A stretch of DNA of 64,000 bases from assembly GCF_034321785.1 (NCBI RefSeq), contig NZ_JAXLPB010000005.1, positions 62,001 through 126,000 on the forward strand, in the 5' to 3' direction. The position numbers and the translations under genes were made by a program. Positions 62,422 through 64,000 of this stretch are shown here, in pieces. Source of the DNA: Fulvimarina uroteuthidis (GTDB lineage Bacteria > Pseudomonadota > Alphaproteobacteria > Rhizobiales > Rhizobiaceae). The first letter of the stretch is position 1; every line of letters starts with the position of its first letter. Under the pieces are notes generated by a model that saw only the letters and a list, made by a program, of their open reading frames with translations, was not told the DNA's origin and made no database searches.

Positions 62422-63528
62422 TCAGCCGTCGATCGCCTCGACCGCCTTCGACAAGGCCGCTTCGAAACATTCGACATCCTGCGGCGTTCCGACGCTGACC
62501 CGCAGGGTGCGATTGAGGAATGGCGCGCCGGGCCGACGCACGAAAACGCCCTGCTTCGCGATGTCCTCGGCAAGCGCCCGGCAATGTTCCTCTCCCCGGC
62601 CGAGGTCCATGGCGACGAAATTCGTGGCTGACGGGAGGGCGCGGAAGCCGAACCGCTCCGCCACCTTCCCGAGGAGGCTGCGGCCTTTCTCGACCGCATC
62701 GATCGTGAACGCCAGATGATCGGCGTCCGAAAGGGCCGCGAGGGCGCCCGCCTGTGCGATGCGGGACAGGCTGAAATGATCGCGTACCTTGTGGATCTGG
62801 GCGATCGCGTTCGGATCGCCAAACGCGTAGCCGACACGCACGCCGGCCATGCCGTAGGCTTTCGAGAAGGTCCGCAGGCGGACGAAATTGGGCCTGAGAT
62901 AATGCGCGGGAAGCGTCGCCCGCGCGGGCGCGAATTCGCAGTAGGCTTCGTCGAGCACGATCAGCGTATTCTCCGGAACCTTTAGGACCAGCGCCTCGAC
63001 CTCGTCCGCGCTGGCCCATGAGCCCGTCGGATTGTCCGGATTGGTGAGATAGAGGATCCTGGGACCAAGTTCGTTCGCGCGCGCGGCAAGCGCCGGCAGA
63101 TCCTGCCGGTAATCGGGCGTATAGGGAACGGTCTCGACCGCCGCGCCGGCCGCCACCGCGAAATAACCGAACGTCGGATAGGCGCCGAGGCTCGCAAGCA
63201 CGGTGCTGCCGGGATCGCAGGCCGCCGCCACGAGATCGCGCAACAGCCCGTCGATCCCGACGCCGCACACCACGCAATCCCTGGAGATTCCGAGTTTGGA
63301 GGCAAGCGCTTCGCGCAATGCGAACTGTTCGGGGTCCCCGTACATCCAGCTCGTTTCGGCCGCACGCGCCATTGCGTCGATCGCCTTCGGCGAGGGTCCG
63401 AACACGCTTTCGTTCGCGCCGAGCCGCGCCTGGAACGCCCGGCCATGCTGCCGTTCCAGCGTTTCGGGGCCGGTGAACGGCGAAATCGAAGCCAGCGCGC
63501 GAATGCGCGGGGAGAAAGGTCCGGTCAT
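62422..63528 (-). CDS. hisC: Histidinol-phosphate aminotransferase family protein
   Basis: A 368-residue fold type I class II aminotransferase. LGANESVFGPSPKAIDAM opens the fold, NPDNPTGSW (near 165-173) and IVLDEAYCEF carry the PLP-contacting Asn and Asp, and TFSKAYGMAGVRVGYAFG carries the Schiff-base lysine. It could convert imidazole acetol phosphate in histidine synthesis, but other amino-acid substrates (for example aromatic) are possible because the window has no his operon. I use the ATG at 63528, nearest the conserved start. Confidence 0.88.
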   Translation of the reverse strand: MTGPFSPRIRALASISPFTGPETLERQHGRAFQARLGANESVFGPSPKAIDAMARAAETSWMYGDPEQFALREALASKLGISRDCVVCGVGIDGLLRDLVAAACDPGSTVLASLGAYPTFGYFAVAAGAAVETVPYTPDYRQDLPALAARANELGPRILYLTNPDNPTGSWASADEVEALVLKVPENTLIVLDEAYCEFAPARATLPAHYLRPNFVRLRTFSKAYGMAGVRVGYAFGDPNAIAQIHKVRDHFSLSRIAQAGALAALSDADHLAFTIDAVEKGRSLLGKVAERFGFRALPSATNFVAMDLGRGEEHCRALAEDIAKQGVFVRRPGAPFLNRTLRVSVGTPQDVECFEAALSKAVEAIDG

Positions 63529-63590
63529 GCTGGAACGCCCTGCCATGTCTTGCATATGTCACGTGTTCGCGGTCTGGAAGACCGGTCCCG

Positions 63591-64000
63591 TCAAGCCTTG
63601 GTCTTGCGCAGGCCTGCCGCAAAGCGTGCCGCATTGCCCGCGTAATGGCGCGCCGACTGCTTCAGCTTCTCGGCCGCCGCCGCGTCGAGCTCCCGCACCG
63701 CCTTGGCCGGCGCGCCGACGATCAGCGAGTTGGGTGGAAAGACCTTGCCCTCCGTCACCAGCGCGTTGGCTCCGACGATCGAATTGTCACCGATCACCGC
63801 GCCGTTGAGGATCGTTGCGCCCATTCCGATCAGCACATTGTCGCCCAGCGTGCAGCCGTGGACGATCGCATTGTGGCCGATGGTGCAGCCTTTGCCGATG
63901 GTGAGCGGGAAGCCCTGGTCGCTGTGCAGTGTGCAATTGTCCTGGATGTTCGTGTCGTCGCCGATGGTCATCCATTCGTTGTCGCCCCGAATGACCGCAT
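63591..64000 (-). CDS. Gamma-carbonic anhydrase-like hexapeptide protein, N-terminus cut by window edge
   Basis: The open frame runs in from the right edge, where the sequence reads AVIRGDNEW, the RGD-type motif found near the start of gamma-class carbonic anhydrases. It continues with DDTNIQDNCTLHSD and left-handed beta-helix hexapeptide repeats (IGKGCTIGHNAIVHGCTLGDNVLIGMGATIL). Histidines in NCTLHSD, IGHNAIVHG match zinc ligands of the family. The C-terminal helix (SARHYAGNAARFAAGLRK) closes the fold. Paa Y-like transferases are the alternative. About 40 N-terminal residues are missing. Confidence 0.9.
   Translation of the reverse strand, partial: AVIRGDNEWMTIGDDTNIQDNCTLHSDQGFPLTIGKGCTIGHNAIVHGCTLGDNVLIGMGATILNGAVIGDNSIVGANALVTEGKVFPPNSLIVGAPAKAVRELDAAAAEKLKQSARHYAGNAARFAAGLRKTKA

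Overview
The window reads as the chromosome of a GC-rich alphaproteobacterium of the order Hyphomicrobiales (Rhizobiales). The evidence is a complete PhyR/NepR/EcfG general stress response locus, a CtrA-type TTAA-N7-TTAA box, a Der/TPR gene pair, an Anbu protease operon and Cox-type molybdenum accessory genes. An Aurantimonadaceae-like lineage is possible, but that is an impression only. Most of the sequence is ordinary, densely packed chromosome with many 4-base ATGA overlaps between operon genes.

Region by region. (1) 1-5.1 kb: a DUF883 membrane protein cut by the window edge, then the stress core (ecfG, nepR, divergent phyR, an HWE/HisKA_2 histidine kinase), then three small envelope or secreted proteins. 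Three small genes in the window carry GGAAC-N16-NGTT sequences upstream that resemble EcfG promoters. (2) 5.4-14.8 kb: an Mrp/ApbC Fe-S carrier ATPase, a complete dppABCDF peptide ABC transporter with a hairpin between dppA and dppB, a HAD phosphatase and a class V aminotransferase. (3) 14.8-20.1 kb: a divergent seven-gene module related to the E. coli yjfIJKLMC and ygiBC genes. It has a YgiC/YjfC ATP-grasp amidoligase, a YgiB-like lipoprotein ending in Gly-Gly, DUF350, DUF2491 and a two-TM potassium channel on one strand, and DUF2170 plus a PspA/IM30 protein on the other. (4) 20.2-23.7 kb: a second peptide-ligase operon with a circularly permuted ATP-grasp, an alpha-E protein and an Anbu proteasome-like protease, but no transglutaminase. 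(5) 24-29.5 kb: a flavin reductase-like gene, CoxD (MoxR AAA+), CoxE (VWA), a split XdhC pair and a molybdopterin-binding/nucleotidyltransferase fusion. These are maturation genes for a CO-dehydrogenase-type molybdoenzyme whose structural genes are not in the window.

(6) 29.7-49.7 kb: an Xre regulator beside an 880-base gene-poor stretch, Tex, a glutathione-dependent formaldehyde detoxification group (FghA, GNAT protein, class III alcohol dehydrogenase), tRNA-Gly(CCC), KDPG aldolase, a SleB-type cell-wall hydrolase, Der with its TPR neighbour, NnrU, MAPEG, RmuC, a peptidoglycan-binding serine protease, a small charged probable stress protein, a pyrimidine nucleotidase-like HAD protein, a DMT exporter and an OprP-type porin. 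(7) 49.7-64 kb: ArgB, a histidine phosphatase, PrpE, an outer-membrane protein, ribokinase, a ParA-like protein with a degenerate Walker A behind a CtrA box, a TRAP transporter whose large subunit has a repetitive FGLPPL tail, RecX, tandem DUF2147 proteins, an AT-rich island (about 61.3-62.35 kb) that looks acquired or decayed, HisC and a gamma-carbonic anhydrase-like protein cut by the right edge.

The most interesting region is 14.8-23.7 kb. Two ATP-grasp amide-bond-forming systems lie next to each other. One is tied to a PspA membrane-stress protein, a potassium channel and a lipoprotein with a Gly-Gly C-terminus that could be the ligase substrate. The other is tied to a self-compartmentalising protease.
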